From an uncultured bacterium (GTDB lineage Bacteria > Cyanobacteriota > Vampirovibrionia > Gastranaerophilales > Gastranaerophilaceae): 50,344 bases of DNA. The position numbers and the translations under genes are program-made. Below are positions 17,462 to 28,068 of the stretch, in pieces. Location: assembly GCA_900547155.1 (NCBI GenBank), contig URFH01000019.1:1-50344 (forward strand). The letters run 5' to 3'. Under the pieces are notes generated by a model, which ran no database searches, was not told the DNA's origin, and was given only the letters and a program-made list of their open reading frames with translations. Numbering within the stretch: position 1 is the first letter of the stretch; every line of letters begins with the position of its first letter.

Positions 17462-19449
17462 TACATGTTCATATAAATCCAGTAAGTGCGGTAAACCTTT
17501 TTCACATAATTTTTAGTTTCTTCGTACGGGATATTTTCGATGAATTCATCCATGTTGTTGTAATTCAAGTCATTTTTCCAGCTTTTCACCGCATTTGGCC
17601 CGCCATTGTAGGAAGCTACCGCAAGCAGGTCATTATTGTTCAAAAGGTCTTTTGCATGGCTTAAATAAGCACAGCCGAGCTCAATATTTTGCGCAGGATT
17701 GAATAAAGACGAATATTTTATCCCCTCTGTTTTCGCAATATAAGCGGCAGTTGCCGGCATAAGCTGCATAAGCCCCGAAGCGCCAGCAGAACTCCTTGCT
17801 TTGGGATTGAAATAGCTTTCTTCGCGAATCAAAGCCGCAACAAGAAACGCATCCAGCCCGAATTCGCCGCTAAAACGATTGATTTCGTTTTGATAATGCA
17901 GCTGATAAGCCAGTTTGTAAACACTATCCGAAAAATCTGGCTTTCCCTCCATATCTGCGAGTGCGTCACGCGCAAGGGTTGCAGCCCTTGAGTAGTTTTT
18001 TTCCTTGTAATTTAGCCAGCTTTGAACGAATTTATTATCTTTTTCGACCTCGTTTAGCAGGCTGTAATCATCCAATTTTAAAATTGTATTGATTAAGGCA
18101 ATATTTTCATCAGAAAGCGAGGTATATTTTATAGGGAAATGAATTGTGCCCGCAAAAGGCGGCAAAGAGCGGTAGGATTTTGTTTTCCAAGGCGAAGTCT
18201 GGTAAAATTCCAGCTTTTTCCCCGCACGAAAAGCATAATAATCATCAGGATATTCATTTAAAACTTTCTGATAAAACGCTCTGGCCTCGTTTTTCAGCCC
18301 TTGTTTTTCGGAAATTTTGCCCATCCAGAAAATCACACGCGCAGATGCAATGGTTTTCGGATAGTTTTTTATGTGAAGATAGCCGTATTTTTTTGCTTCG
18401 ACATAATTTCTGTTTTTATATTCAATCCAAAAAAGGTTGGAAAGCGCGTCCGAAGCGAATTTCCCGTCAGGATATTTTTTATAAATTTGATGATAAAAAT
18501 GCTCTTTTAACGGCTTATCAACAAGCCTCGCCAGCCTGTATGAAGCGAAATCAGCACCTTTTGCATTGTACGCGTTAGCTTTTTCCAAAACATTGTACCA
18601 ACCGTCTTTTTCGCTTGCGCCGGAGTGTTTTGCGTAGTATTCAAGCGTGTTAAAAAGCTCTTTTTCATCAATTGAAGCAGAAAACTTGGAATATCCCTCA
18701 TCAAAAACCTTGTTCGCAAGCGCATAACTGCCTCTTGCGTGATAAATTCTAAAAATATAGTGCCAGTTAGTGCGCATGTCCGCTTTATTCAGGAACGGGA
18801 GCGCTTTTGCGTAAGAACCGTTGAGAAAATACGCCCGCCCGACAAGCTTGTTGTCAAAAGCCCCCAAAGTCAGCTTCAAATCAGCAAGTTCCTGCGCCGA
18901 GCTGATTGCAAAACGCCCGTCCGGAGCGGATTTCAGATATGAAGTAAAATAAGCCTTTGCCCGCTGGGGATTTTTCTCTTTATTTATCACGCCCAGATAA
19001 TAGCTCGCTCCGATTGCGTATTCGTCGTCTTCCCCGAGTTTTCTGAGCTTTTCAAAGACCTTTTCCGCTTTTTTATGCTCGTTTTGCTTAAAATAATTTT
19101 GCCCGAGCGAATAATACACTTTTTTTATAAAAATCGATTCGGGATAGCGCTCAATGAAAGTGTTGTACTTCCGGACAGCAGTTTCGTGGTCACTGAGCGA
19201 ATCAGCGCACATTGCCTCCCTTAAAAGTGCGATTTCATACAATTTTGAGGTTTTTGAGATGTTAGAAAAATTATAATAAGCGTTCTGAAAATCGCCCTGA
19301 TTAAGGTATTCCACGCCCTGCCTGTAGGTTTTAAAATCTTTTTCCGAAACGCTGGTCATATTAAAAACACGGCAGAAAACAATCAAAATCAGCGCCACGA
19401 ACGCACCTGTGATGATGAAAAATTTAAGTTTTTGCTTCCAGCTCTTCAT
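17458..19449 (-). CDS. slt: Lytic murein transglycosylase, Slt type with TPR-like repeats
   Basis: Soluble lytic transglycosylases cleave peptidoglycan glycan strands with formation of 1,6-anhydromuramic acid. The 663-residue protein has an N-terminal membrane anchor (about residues 9-28), then roughly 480 residues of tetratricopeptide-like helical repeats (for example YESIALLREAM-like pairs and YYSLGQNYFKQNEHKKAEKV), then the lysozyme-like catalytic domain. The catalytic glutamate is E544 in LIREESYF, followed by GASGLMQLMPATA and ASYNGGPNAVKSW. It would act in the periplasm as a membrane-anchored enzyme. The ribosome-binding site is weak (AAGAAG). It appears to be monocistronic. Confidence 0.92.
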   Translation of the reverse strand: MKSWKQKLKFFIITGAFVALILIVFCRVFNMTSVSEKDFKTYRQGVEYLNQGDFQNAYYNFSNISKTSKLYEIALLREAMCADSLSDHETAVRKYNTFIERYPESIFIKKVYYSLGQNYFKQNEHKKAEKVFEKLRKLGEDDEYAIGASYYLGVINKEKNPQRAKAYFTSYLKSAPDGRFAISSAQELADLKLTLGAFDNKLVGRAYFLNGSYAKALPFLNKADMRTNWHYIFRIYHARGSYALANKVFDEGYSKFSASIDEKELFNTLEYYAKHSGASEKDGWYNVLEKANAYNAKGADFASYRLARLVDKPLKEHFYHQIYKKYPDGKFASDALSNLFWIEYKNRNYVEAKKYGYLHIKNYPKTIASARVIFWMGKISEKQGLKNEARAFYQKVLNEYPDDYYAFRAGKKLEFYQTSPWKTKSYRSLPPFAGTIHFPIKYTSLSDENIALINTILKLDDYSLLNEVEKDNKFVQSWLNYKEKNYSRAATLARDALADMEGKPDFSDSVYKLAYQLHYQNEINRFSGEFGLDAFLVAALIREESYFNPKARSSAGASGLMQLMPATAAYIAKTEGIKYSSLFNPAQNIELGCAYLSHAKDLLNNNDLLAVASYNGGPNAVKSWKNDLNYNNMDEFIENIPYEETKNYVKKVYRTYWIYMNMY

Positions 19450-19568
19450 TCTTTTTCTTCTTCACCTGCAAATCCTTACTTTAAGTATCCCCAAAAACCG
19501 ACAAAAGAGCAAGGAATTTTTCTATCGCCCAATTTATATTATTTTTGTAAATCAAACGAGTGAGAGTT

Positions 19569-19712
19569 ATGCACACACAACATAATAGCCTCCGCCCTGA
19601 AAAAATCAAGCCGGAGCACTATGAGCGCACAAAAATTTTTACAAATCAGAGGCACAAAGTTATAAAGGACTACATCTGGGACGCAGAACCCGTATTAATC
19701 TGTGAAGATTGA
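19569..19712 (+). CDS. Possible 47-residue protein
   Basis: An ATG at 19569 opens an uninterrupted 47-codon frame in the gap between slt and the hybrid kinase. It ends in ICED and overlaps the 3' end of the convergent kinase gene by 43 bases. The product is basic and hydrophilic, with [19 protein letters not shown] in the middle, and has no membrane segment. GTGAGAG upstream is only a weak ribosome-binding site. The amino-acid make-up looks protein-like, but I cannot name a family and chance is not excluded. Confidence 0.35.
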   Translation: MHTQHNSLRPEKIKPEHYERTKIFTNQRHKVIKDYIWDAEPVLICED

Positions 19713-21139
19713 TTGGAATCTCCGGCTTCCGGCTTTAAAATCGGCAGTGTAAACGTAAAACATGTTCCTTTGCCGGGCTCAGATTCTACGGAAATTTTTC
19801 CGTCATGCGATTCTACGATTTTTTTGCTGATAAAAAGCCCGAGCCCTGAACCGACCTTTTTGAAAGTCTTTGCGTTCGTTTTCAACTCATTGAAAACGGT
19901 TTTTAAATCTTCCGGCTTTATACCGGGCCCGTTATCCTGCACAGAAACTCTTGCAAAACCGTCTTCCTGAACGATTTTCACATTTATTTCACTATTTTCG
20001 GGAGAATACGAAGACGCATTGTTCAAAAGGTTATTCAAAACCCTCATAATCTCCAGTTCGTCATAGCAGAATTCCTCGTCAACAAGGCCATTCATAACTT
20101 TTATGTGTTGATTCTTTTCATCAAGCAGATATTTCACGTTTTCAACGCATTTTTCAACTGTTGATTTGAAAGAGCATTTTTCTTTGCGCAAGGAAACATC
20201 TTTTCTGTCTATTTTGTAGCGGGCAAGCAGATTATCCGTCATATGCGCCATAAACCTTGAAGAATTATAAATTTCCTTAACAATTTCGTGCTGTTCCTGT
20301 GTCAGCGCGCCGAACACGCCGTCAAGCAGCAGCTGAAGCGCCCTTGATTCCGCCCGAATCGGAGTTTTCAAATCGTGTGTCAAAGTCGCGATGAATTGTT
20401 CTTTCTGGCTAATGACTTTCATTTCGTCAGTAATATCTCTGAGAACAATCAAATATCCGCTCAAAGCACCCGAGCTGGAGAACATTTTTGAGGTTTTTGC
20501 ATTGATAATCATCTCATCCAGCGTCATTTTGAAATTGAGAGATTTTTCGTCAGAGGTTATAAAATTTTTCAAAATATCAACGATATCACCCTTGCCGAAT
20601 TTTTCCATCAAATCAAAGAAATTTACCTTTTCAGCAACTCCTCCGATAAAAATGCGATGATTTTTTGAAGTTATATTGAAATATTTGTCCGTAAGAATGA
20701 TTTCATCGCTCGAAAAAGCAAAAATATTGTCCAATTTTTCCTTTTCAGCATAAAGTTCATCCTGAACCCACTTGAGTTTCAGAATATTCATAACCTGCGC
20801 CCTTATTGTCTTAACATCAAAAGGCTTTTCAATGTAAGCATAAGAACCCAGATTGTAACCCTTTATTTTGTTTTCGTTTGAACCGTGCGCACTCACAAAA
20901 ATCACAGGCGTCGTCGGGTGCATTTCCCTGAATTTGGCAGCAAAATCAAACCCGTTCATCTGCGGCATTACGACGTCAAGCATTGCGAGTTCATATTCAG
21001 TGTTTTTCGACTCTTCAAAAGCCTTAATAGGATCTTCGTAGGCAAAGATATTAAAATCAAACGGCTTAAGCGTTTCAATAAGAAGATCAATATTAAGCCT
21101 GTTGTCATCGACAATTAAAAGATTTTTGTTCTTGTTCAT
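19670..21139 (-). CDS. Response regulator-histidine kinase hybrid
   Basis: This is a cytoplasmic signalling protein with a receiver domain first. In the 489-residue reading, residues 5-120 form the receiver with phospho-acceptor D55 ([12 protein letters not shown]) and K105 (YIEKPF). A coiled linker and a PAS-like segment follow (about 135-235), then HisKA with H255 ([14 protein letters not shown]), and an ATPase domain with N-box ([12 protein letters not shown]), DNGPGI and [14 protein letters not shown]. There is no membrane segment. The ATG at 21139 is preferred over the TTG at 21154 because the GAGGAT site lies between them. No partner regulator is adjacent, so the input phosphate source and output are unknown. 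Confidence 0.88.
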   Translation of the reverse strand: MNKNKNLLIVDDNRLNIDLLIETLKPFDFNIFAYEDPIKAFEESKNTEYELAMLDVVMPQMNGFDFAAKFREMHPTTPVIFVSAHGSNENKIKGYNLGSYAYIEKPFDVKTIRAQVMNILKLKWVQDELYAEKEKLDNIFAFSSDEIILTDKYFNITSKNHRIFIGGVAEKVNFFDLMEKFGKGDIVDILKNFITSDEKSLNFKMTLDEMIINAKTSKMFSSSGALSGYLIVLRDITDEMKVISQKEQFIATLTHDLKTPIRAESRALQLLLDGVFGALTQEQHEIVKEIYNSSRFMAHMTDNLLARYKIDRKDVSLRKEKCSFKSTVEKCVENVKYLLDEKNQHIKVMNGLVDEEFCYDELEIMRVLNNLLNNASSYSPENSEINVKIVQEDGFARVSVQDNGPGIKPEDLKTVFNELKTNAKTFKKVGSGLGLFISKKIVESHDGKISVESEPGKGTCFTFTLPILKPEAGDSNQSSQINTGSASQM

Positions 21140-21266
21140 ATCTTTTATCCTCAAGAGCTAAGCTGGTTGTACTATACTAATTTTTGCTGTTTTTTAGACA
21201 GGAATTAAATGATAAAATGAAAAAATCTTATAGGGAATTAGCCAACCGGGTAATTCAAAAATAAAC

Positions 21267-22091
21267 TTACTCTTTCAGCCCGCCCGACAGTATATCATTT
21301 ATAAAATACTTCTTGCCAAGCAAAAATATCCCGATAACCGGCAAAGAAAGCACCACAGAACAAGCCGTCAAATCGCCCCATCTCACAACTTCGCGAAAAC
21401 TGCCCTTGAATTGAGCAAGCGCAACAGGCAGAGTGGTCACATCAGGCGAATTCGTCACTATCAACGGCCACATAAAAGCGTTCCACGCGGTGATAAAAGT
21501 AAAAATCCCAAGCGTTGCGACCGCAGGCACAGCAAGCGGCAGCGCAATTTTGAAAAACACGCCAAAAACCGAGCAACCGTCAATTTTCGCCGCGTCTTCA
21601 ATTTCTTTTGAAAAGCTCATAAACCACTGACGCATTAAAAACACGCCAAAACCGCCGAATATCCCCGGTAAAATCAACGCCTGATAAGTATCAACCCACC
21701 CGAGTTCCCTCATAAGGAAAAATAACGGGATAATATTGACCTGCGGAGGAATCATCATCGTCAAAAGAAAAAGGAAAAACAGCAAATCACGCCCGCGAAA
21801 CCTTGCTCTTGCGAACGCATAACCAGCAAATGCAGAAAAAATAACCTGAAAAACCGTCGTCAAAAGCGCAACAAAAAGGCTGTTTAGAAAGAATTTTGTT
21901 ATATTAATATTTGAAAAAACATTAGTATAATTATCAAATATTAAAGGATTGGGAAAAATAGCCGGAGGAATCGAAAATATCTGCGAATCCTGCATAAACG
22001 ACACGCTCACCATCCATAAAAAAGGCACAATCATTGACACAGCTCCGCCTGCAAGCAGAATATAACCCAATATCAATGAAATCTTTCTCAT
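21267..22091 (-). CDS. Carbohydrate ABC transporter permease, MalG type
   Basis: The 274-residue protein has six predicted membrane segments and the inner-membrane permease loop EIEDAAKIDGCSVFGVFFKI, the EAA motif that docks on the ATPase. PFLWMVSVSF near the N-terminus and the FITAWNAFMWPLIV segment are typical of the second permease of sugar-uptake (CUT1) ABC transporters. The partner permease, binding protein and ATPase are absent from both flanks, so the gene is an orphan here. The ribosome-binding site is weak (AGAAG). Sugar specificity cannot be read from the sequence. Confidence 0.88.
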   Translation of the reverse strand: MRKISLILGYILLAGGAVSMIVPFLWMVSVSFMQDSQIFSIPPAIFPNPLIFDNYTNVFSNINITKFFLNSLFVALLTTVFQVIFSAFAGYAFARARFRGRDLLFFLFLLTMMIPPQVNIIPLFFLMRELGWVDTYQALILPGIFGGFGVFLMRQWFMSFSKEIEDAAKIDGCSVFGVFFKIALPLAVPAVATLGIFTFITAWNAFMWPLIVTNSPDVTTLPVALAQFKGSFREVVRWGDLTACSVVLSLPVIGIFLLGKKYFINDILSGGLKE

Positions 22092-22155
22092 TCTTCTATT
22101 TTAGAACAAGTAAAAGATTATTGAAAGCAAATGGGGGTTGGATTTATGTTAGGGC

Positions 22156-22238
22156 GTAAAAATCCCGCTGTATTCATTTTTCTAGCTCGATTCACTGCGT
22201 TCATAGGCGTCGAAAAATAAATACAGCGGGATTTTTAC
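22156..22238 (-). repeat. Type A hairpin element, copy 6 (inverted)
   Basis: On the minus strand it reads GTAAAAA, private stem TCCCGCTG, TATTTATTTTTCGACG, a core with apex AC-GCA-GT, AGCTAGAAAAAT, CAGCGGGA and TTTTTAC. Relative to copy 1, both the 8-bp private stem and the apical pair (GC/GC to AC/GT) have changed on both sides and still pair. It lies downstream of rpoC2 on the same strand. Confidence 0.85.
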
Positions 22239-22248
22239 TTTGCAGATC

Positions 22249-22332
22249 GGGTGTTTTTGGGGAAGTAGGTAGGTGGGTGAATGAATGGGATGGATTGGGT
22301 AGATGGGTGGAATTTTTTGGGGGAGGATTTTT
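22249..22332 (-). other. 84-base C-free tract downstream of rpoC2
   Basis: From 22249 to 22332 the plus strand lacks C. It is a run of degenerate tetranucleotides (TAGG, TGGG, TGAA, ATGG, TAGA) with four GGG groups. As rpoC2 read-through RNA (minus strand) it would be G-free, with CCC and CC groups spaced every few bases, the classical look of a Rho utilisation site. On the plus strand it has quadruplex-forming potential. It lies just after the rpoC2 intrinsic terminator. Confidence 0.45.
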
Positions 22333-22342
22333 CCATTTTCTC

Positions 22343-22382
22343 AAAAAAAAAGAGCGCAACCCCTGAGGATTACGCTCTTTTT
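22343..22382 (-). terminator. Intrinsic terminator of the rpoB-rpoC1-rpoC2 operon
   Basis: On the minus strand AAAAAGAGCG pairs with CGCTCTTTTT, followed by more Ts, beginning 16 bases after the rpoC2 stop codon. The plus-strand edge also has a T-run. Confidence 0.88.
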
Positions 22383-22397
22383 GAATTTATGAAACGA

Positions 22398-25300
22398 CTA
22401 TTCAACCGTGAAGTCAGGCGCACCGAACATACCTTCGATTTCTTCCAAAATTGCGGAAGGTTTTCTGGCATTGTTCTTTGCCGCTGCTCTTCTCTGGGCC
22501 TCTTTGTCTTTTTCTTCGCTCGCGTGAGTGAGGTGGTAATAACCGGTACCTGCAGGAATTACACGACCGATGATTACGTTCTCTTTCAAGCCTCTGAGCT
22601 GGTCTTTTTTGCCTTCAACTGCCGCTTCAGTCAGGATTCTTGTTGTTTCCTGGAATGAAGCTGCGGAAATGAAGCTTTCAGTATTCAAAGATGCCTTTGT
22701 AATACCGAGAAGAACCGGTTCAAAGGTCGCAGGAACGCCGCCTGCTTCTTCTACGATTTTGTTTTCCTGTTCAAGCAGCTGAATTTCAACAAGTTCGCCC
22801 GGAAGAAGTTTTGTATCGCCGGATTCAACGACTTTAACTTTCTTCGTCATCTGACGAACGATGATTTCAACGTGTTTGTCAGCAATTTCTACGCCCTGAG
22901 AGCGGTAAACTCTCTGAACTTCGTCTACGAGGTACTGTTGAGCGGCTTCAATACCGTTCAATCTGATTACATCGTGGGGGTTCAAAGGCCCGCTGGTCAA
23001 AGGCTGACCTATTCTGATATGCTGCTTGTCCTGAACGATAATGTTAGAATCGATAGGATATTTGATTTCGGTTCTGCCATTTTCGTTGACAAGGTACAAT
23101 CTCGGAACATCATCTTCGATTTCGATTTCAGCAATTGCGTCAATTTCGGAAAGAATTGCGGAATCTTTAGGTTTACGACCTTCAAGAAGTTCCTCAACCC
23201 TCGGAAGACCTTGAACGATGTCACCGGTTTTTTGTCTTTCAAATACAAGGTTCGCAAGCATATCACCGCGCAGAACGAGTGAATTGTTATCAACCTGAAG
23301 CATTGTACCGGGGCTGATTAAGTAAGGTCTGCCGACTCTGATAACGACATTGTTTTTGTCAACGGAAACAACCTGACCTGAAACAGGTGATTTTTCGCCG
23401 CTTTCAGAAAGTACAGAGTCCATTCTTACGAATTCGCCGGCTTTTACAACAGGTTTAGTTTTAAGAGCGACTTTTTCTTCTACATTTTCAGAGATAAGAA
23501 GAAGTCTTCTCAATTCTTCACCGCTGCCTTTAATGCTTGCTATACCGTCATTAACAGCCAGAACCTGAGTTTTTGCAACAGGTGATTTTGAATCAATTAC
23601 CTGACCGTTTTCAACAAGCAGTTCTGTCTGCATTGAAGCCTTGTTAGAGCCTTCGATTTCTCTTCTGACAATCAATGTTTCAAGAACAACAACCTTGAGC
23701 GTTTCTTCATCGGTCATTTCAACCATACCTTTGAGGTGGCTCAAATAGCCCTGCATTTGAAGAACGAGGCTGGTTCTTGTCAGAGTAGAACCGTCAAGAT
23801 TTCTAACTCTCGCACCGTCTTTGTACTGTAACTGGGTTACAGGAACGATGCTGATGGATTCGTCTGTGCTTTCAAATTCAATAGAAACCGATTTCGGCTT
23901 GATATCGAACTGCTGAACCGGACGAACAAGAATCTGGATAGGCTGATTTGTAATAGAATCTTCATCCAGTGTCGCAACATCGATTTCTTCATCCAAATCA
24001 TCAATTTCAAGATTATCATTGTCTGATTCAAGAATTGTAACGATTGAAGTTGTTTTTGCTTTGATTTTCGGAGCAATTTGCGCTCCGGCTTCAACAACTT
24101 CGCCCTCTTCAACTTTCAAATCGCCGATATTATCAAGCGTAAAGATTTCGCCGGGTCTGATAACAACTTCGTGAATAATATCGTTGAATTCTTTGATTTC
24201 AACAATACCGTCAATGTGGGTGTAAAGGTCTTTAACAACCTCGGTGCCCGCAGTAACAAACGTATTGTTTTCAACCATTTTCAAAGAAACATCTTTGCTA
24301 ATCTGGTGAACTTCTTCAGGGATAAATACAACTGAGCCGGGTTTTGTGATGATTTGGTTGTCATCAACTTCAATGCCCATGTATTTGATTTCGCCTGATG
24401 AATTTACAGCATATTCATCGTCGATAAGTTCTGCGATAATCATGCCGTTTTCAACACTTGTATCAGCAGGTGATTTAACGATGTATTTTTCGCCGGTTGA
24501 TTCAACTTCCCAGAACTGTTCTTTTTTAGTTGACTCAAATTTAGCGTTAGACGGCTTGATTGAAGCGATTACGATTGTCAATTCTTTACCCTGGACAATT
24601 TTCTTAATCTTTTTGCCTTCAAATTTAACTTCTTCAATCTCAAGGTTTTCGCCTACGCGGACTTCACCGCCGTGTTCGGAAACAATGTGAGTTTCTGCAA
24701 GTTTTTCGCCGGCTTTGATTTTCTGGCCGTCTTTAACTAGGATTTTTGAACCGCCGGGCAGGTTATAAACATCACCGCCGAGGACCCAAACAATACCGTT
24801 TTTGTTTGCGGTTCTGGAAACGTTGCCCTGTCTGTCTTTCTTTTCATCAGCAACAAAATCCTCAAAGATAACCTCACCGGAAAGGTCGGAGTTGATATCT
24901 TTTGTAGCTTTTTCGGTCAAACGGCTTCCGTCGCCGGCTGAAGCCGGTTCAAATACCGCAATTTCATCGCCTTTTTTGACTTTTGAGCCGGTTGTGACAT
25001 ACATTGTTGCACCGGTCGGAATGTGATATTTTCTGGAAAGTTTAGCACCTTTCAGTTCAACATCGCTTTCCTGAATCATTACCTGTACAACGTCCCCGTG
25101 GCGGGTTCTCATCTCTTTTGTTTTGAATTTAGAAACAATTTCACCATCCATATCAGCAAGGATGTGTTTCATTGCACCTGAACCTTTGAATACGCCGCCG
25201 GTGTGGAAAGTTCTCATTGTGAGCTGTGTTCCTGGTTCACCGATTGACTGTGCTGCGATAATACCGATTGCTTCGCCGACATCGACCATTTTCTGGGTGG

Positions 25301-26237
25301 TCATTGCCCAGCCGTAGCACTTGCGGCATACGCCGTATTCAAGATCACAGGTCAAAGGCGAACGAACTTTTACGCATTCAAGGTCAAGCCCTTCAATTTT
25401 TCTAATATCATCTCTGTCCATTGTAGTTTGAGCAGGAACAAGGACATTGCCGTTCTCATCTTTAATATCTTCGGCAATTGTTCTGCCTAAAAGTCTGTCT
25501 TTGAGCTTAGCAACGACTTTTTCACCGTCGCGGATTGCTCTCATTTCGACAAATTTGGTAGTATGGCAGTCATCTTCTCTGATGATTACATCCTGCGCAA
25601 CGTCAACAAGACGTCTTGTCAAATAACCGGAGTCAGCTGTTTTCAACGCGGTGTCAACAAGACCTTTACGTGCGCCGTATGAAGAAATGATGTATTCTGT
25701 AACGCTCAAGCCTTCTTTAAAGTTAGCTTTAATCGGCAAGTCGATAATCTGCCCCTGCGCGTCAGCCATCAAACCTCTCATACCAACGAGCTGTGATACC
25801 TGGGAAAGGTTACCTCTCGCACCTGAGAATGCCATCATATAAACCGGATTCAATCTGTCAAAGTTTTCAACAACCTGTTCTGTCAATTTTGCAGTTGTTT
25901 CAGACCATGTGTCGATAACCTTTGTATATCTTTCTACCTCGGTAATTTCACCTTTCAGGTATCTGTTTGTTGATTTATCGATTTCTTTTTCAGCTTCTGC
26001 AAGAAGTGCTTTCTTTTCCGGCGGAACGCTCAAATCCTGAATCGAAATAGTAACGCCGGAGCGGGTTGCGTATTTGTAACCCAAATTTTTCAAAGCATTT
26101 GCAAGAGTAGCTGATTTTGCACCGCCGAATTCAAGATAAACCTGAGCCAGCAAGTCTTTCAGCGCACCCTTATCCATGATTTTATTAATAAAATCCATGT
26201 GTTTTTTGCTGCTTTTTGGAACTATTGTATTATTCAT
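22398..26237 (-). CDS. rpoC2: RNA polymerase beta' subunit, C-terminal part (rpoC2)
   Basis: This is the second half of a split beta' subunit. The 1279-residue protein starts in the beta' secondary-channel region, carries the beta' zinc site (C224, C297, C304, C307, with the 7 and 3 spacing of other bacteria), and the bridge and trigger helices (GIIAAQSIGEPGTQLTMRTF, about 327-345). The trigger region is then interrupted by about 650 residues rich in beta-strand repeats (roughly 350-1003), resuming at GDIVQGLPRVEELLEGRKPK. That matches the large SI3 insertion of cyanobacterial RpoC2; most bacteria lack it or carry a much smaller one. AGAGGGAAAT precedes the ATG. It lies 35 bases after rpoC1. 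Confidence 0.96.
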   Translation of the reverse strand: MNNTIVPKSSKKHMDFINKIMDKGALKDLLAQVYLEFGGAKSATLANALKNLGYKYATRSGVTISIQDLSVPPEKKALLAEAEKEIDKSTNRYLKGEITEVERYTKVIDTWSETTAKLTEQVVENFDRLNPVYMMAFSGARGNLSQVSQLVGMRGLMADAQGQIIDLPIKANFKEGLSVTEYIISSYGARKGLVDTALKTADSGYLTRRLVDVAQDVIIREDDCHTTKFVEMRAIRDGEKVVAKLKDRLLGRTIAEDIKDENGNVLVPAQTTMDRDDIRKIEGLDLECVKVRSPLTCDLEYGVCRKCYGWAMTTQKMVDVGEAIGIIAAQSIGEPGTQLTMRTFHTGGVFKGSGAMKHILADMDGEIVSKFKTKEMRTRHGDVVQVMIQESDVELKGAKLSRKYHIPTGATMYVTTGSKVKKGDEIAVFEPASAGDGSRLTEKATKDINSDLSGEVIFEDFVADEKKDRQGNVSRTANKNGIVWVLGGDVYNLPGGSKILVKDGQKIKAGEKLAETHIVSEHGGEVRVGENLEIEEVKFEGKKIKKIVQGKELTIVIASIKPSNAKFESTKKEQFWEVESTGEKYIVKSPADTSVENGMIIAELIDDEYAVNSSGEIKYMGIEVDDNQIITKPGSVVFIPEEVHQISKDVSLKMVENNTFVTAGTEVVKDLYTHIDGIVEIKEFNDIIHEVVIRPGEIFTLDNIGDLKVEEGEVVEAGAQIAPKIKAKTTSIVTILESDNDNLEIDDLDEEIDVATLDEDSITNQPIQILVRPVQQFDIKPKSVSIEFESTDESISIVPVTQLQYKDGARVRNLDGSTLTRTSLVLQMQGYLSHLKGMVEMTDEETLKVVVLETLIVRREIEGSNKASMQTELLVENGQVIDSKSPVAKTQVLAVNDGIASIKGSGEELRRLLLISENVEEKVALKTKPVVKAGEFVRMDSVLSESGEKSPVSGQVVSVDKNNVVIRVGRPYLISPGTMLQVDNNSLVLRGDMLANLVFERQKTGDIVQGLPRVEELLEGRKPKDSAILSEIDAIAEIEIEDDVPRLYLVNENGRTEIKYPIDSNIIVQDKQHIRIGQPLTSGPLNPHDVIRLNGIEAAQQYLVDEVQRVYRSQGVEIADKHVEIIVRQMTKKVKVVESGDTKLLPGELVEIQLLEQENKIVEEAGGVPATFEPVLLGITKASLNTESFISAASFQETTRILTEAAVEGKKDQLRGLKENVIIGRVIPAGTGYYHLTHASEEKDKEAQRRAAAKNNARKPSAILEEIEGMFGAPDFTVE

Positions 26238-26272
26238 TATTATATTTCCCTCTAATCTTTATTCAGATTTTA

Positions 26273-28003
<1,731 letters not shown>

Positions 28004-28025
28004 TTATCTGAAAACTTTTTATAAG

Positions 28026-28060
28026 AACCGACCTTTTGGTTCGTAGCCAAACGGTCGGTT
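28026..28060. other. Stable hairpin between rpoB and rpoC1
   Basis: AACCGACC (28026-28033) pairs perfectly with GGTCGGTT (28053-28060), and TTGG/CCAA extends the stem inside. On the operon strand no T-run follows, so it is more likely an RNA-processing or stability element than a terminator. On the plus strand TTTTAATT follows. Confidence 0.55.
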
Positions 28061-28068
28061 TTAATTAA

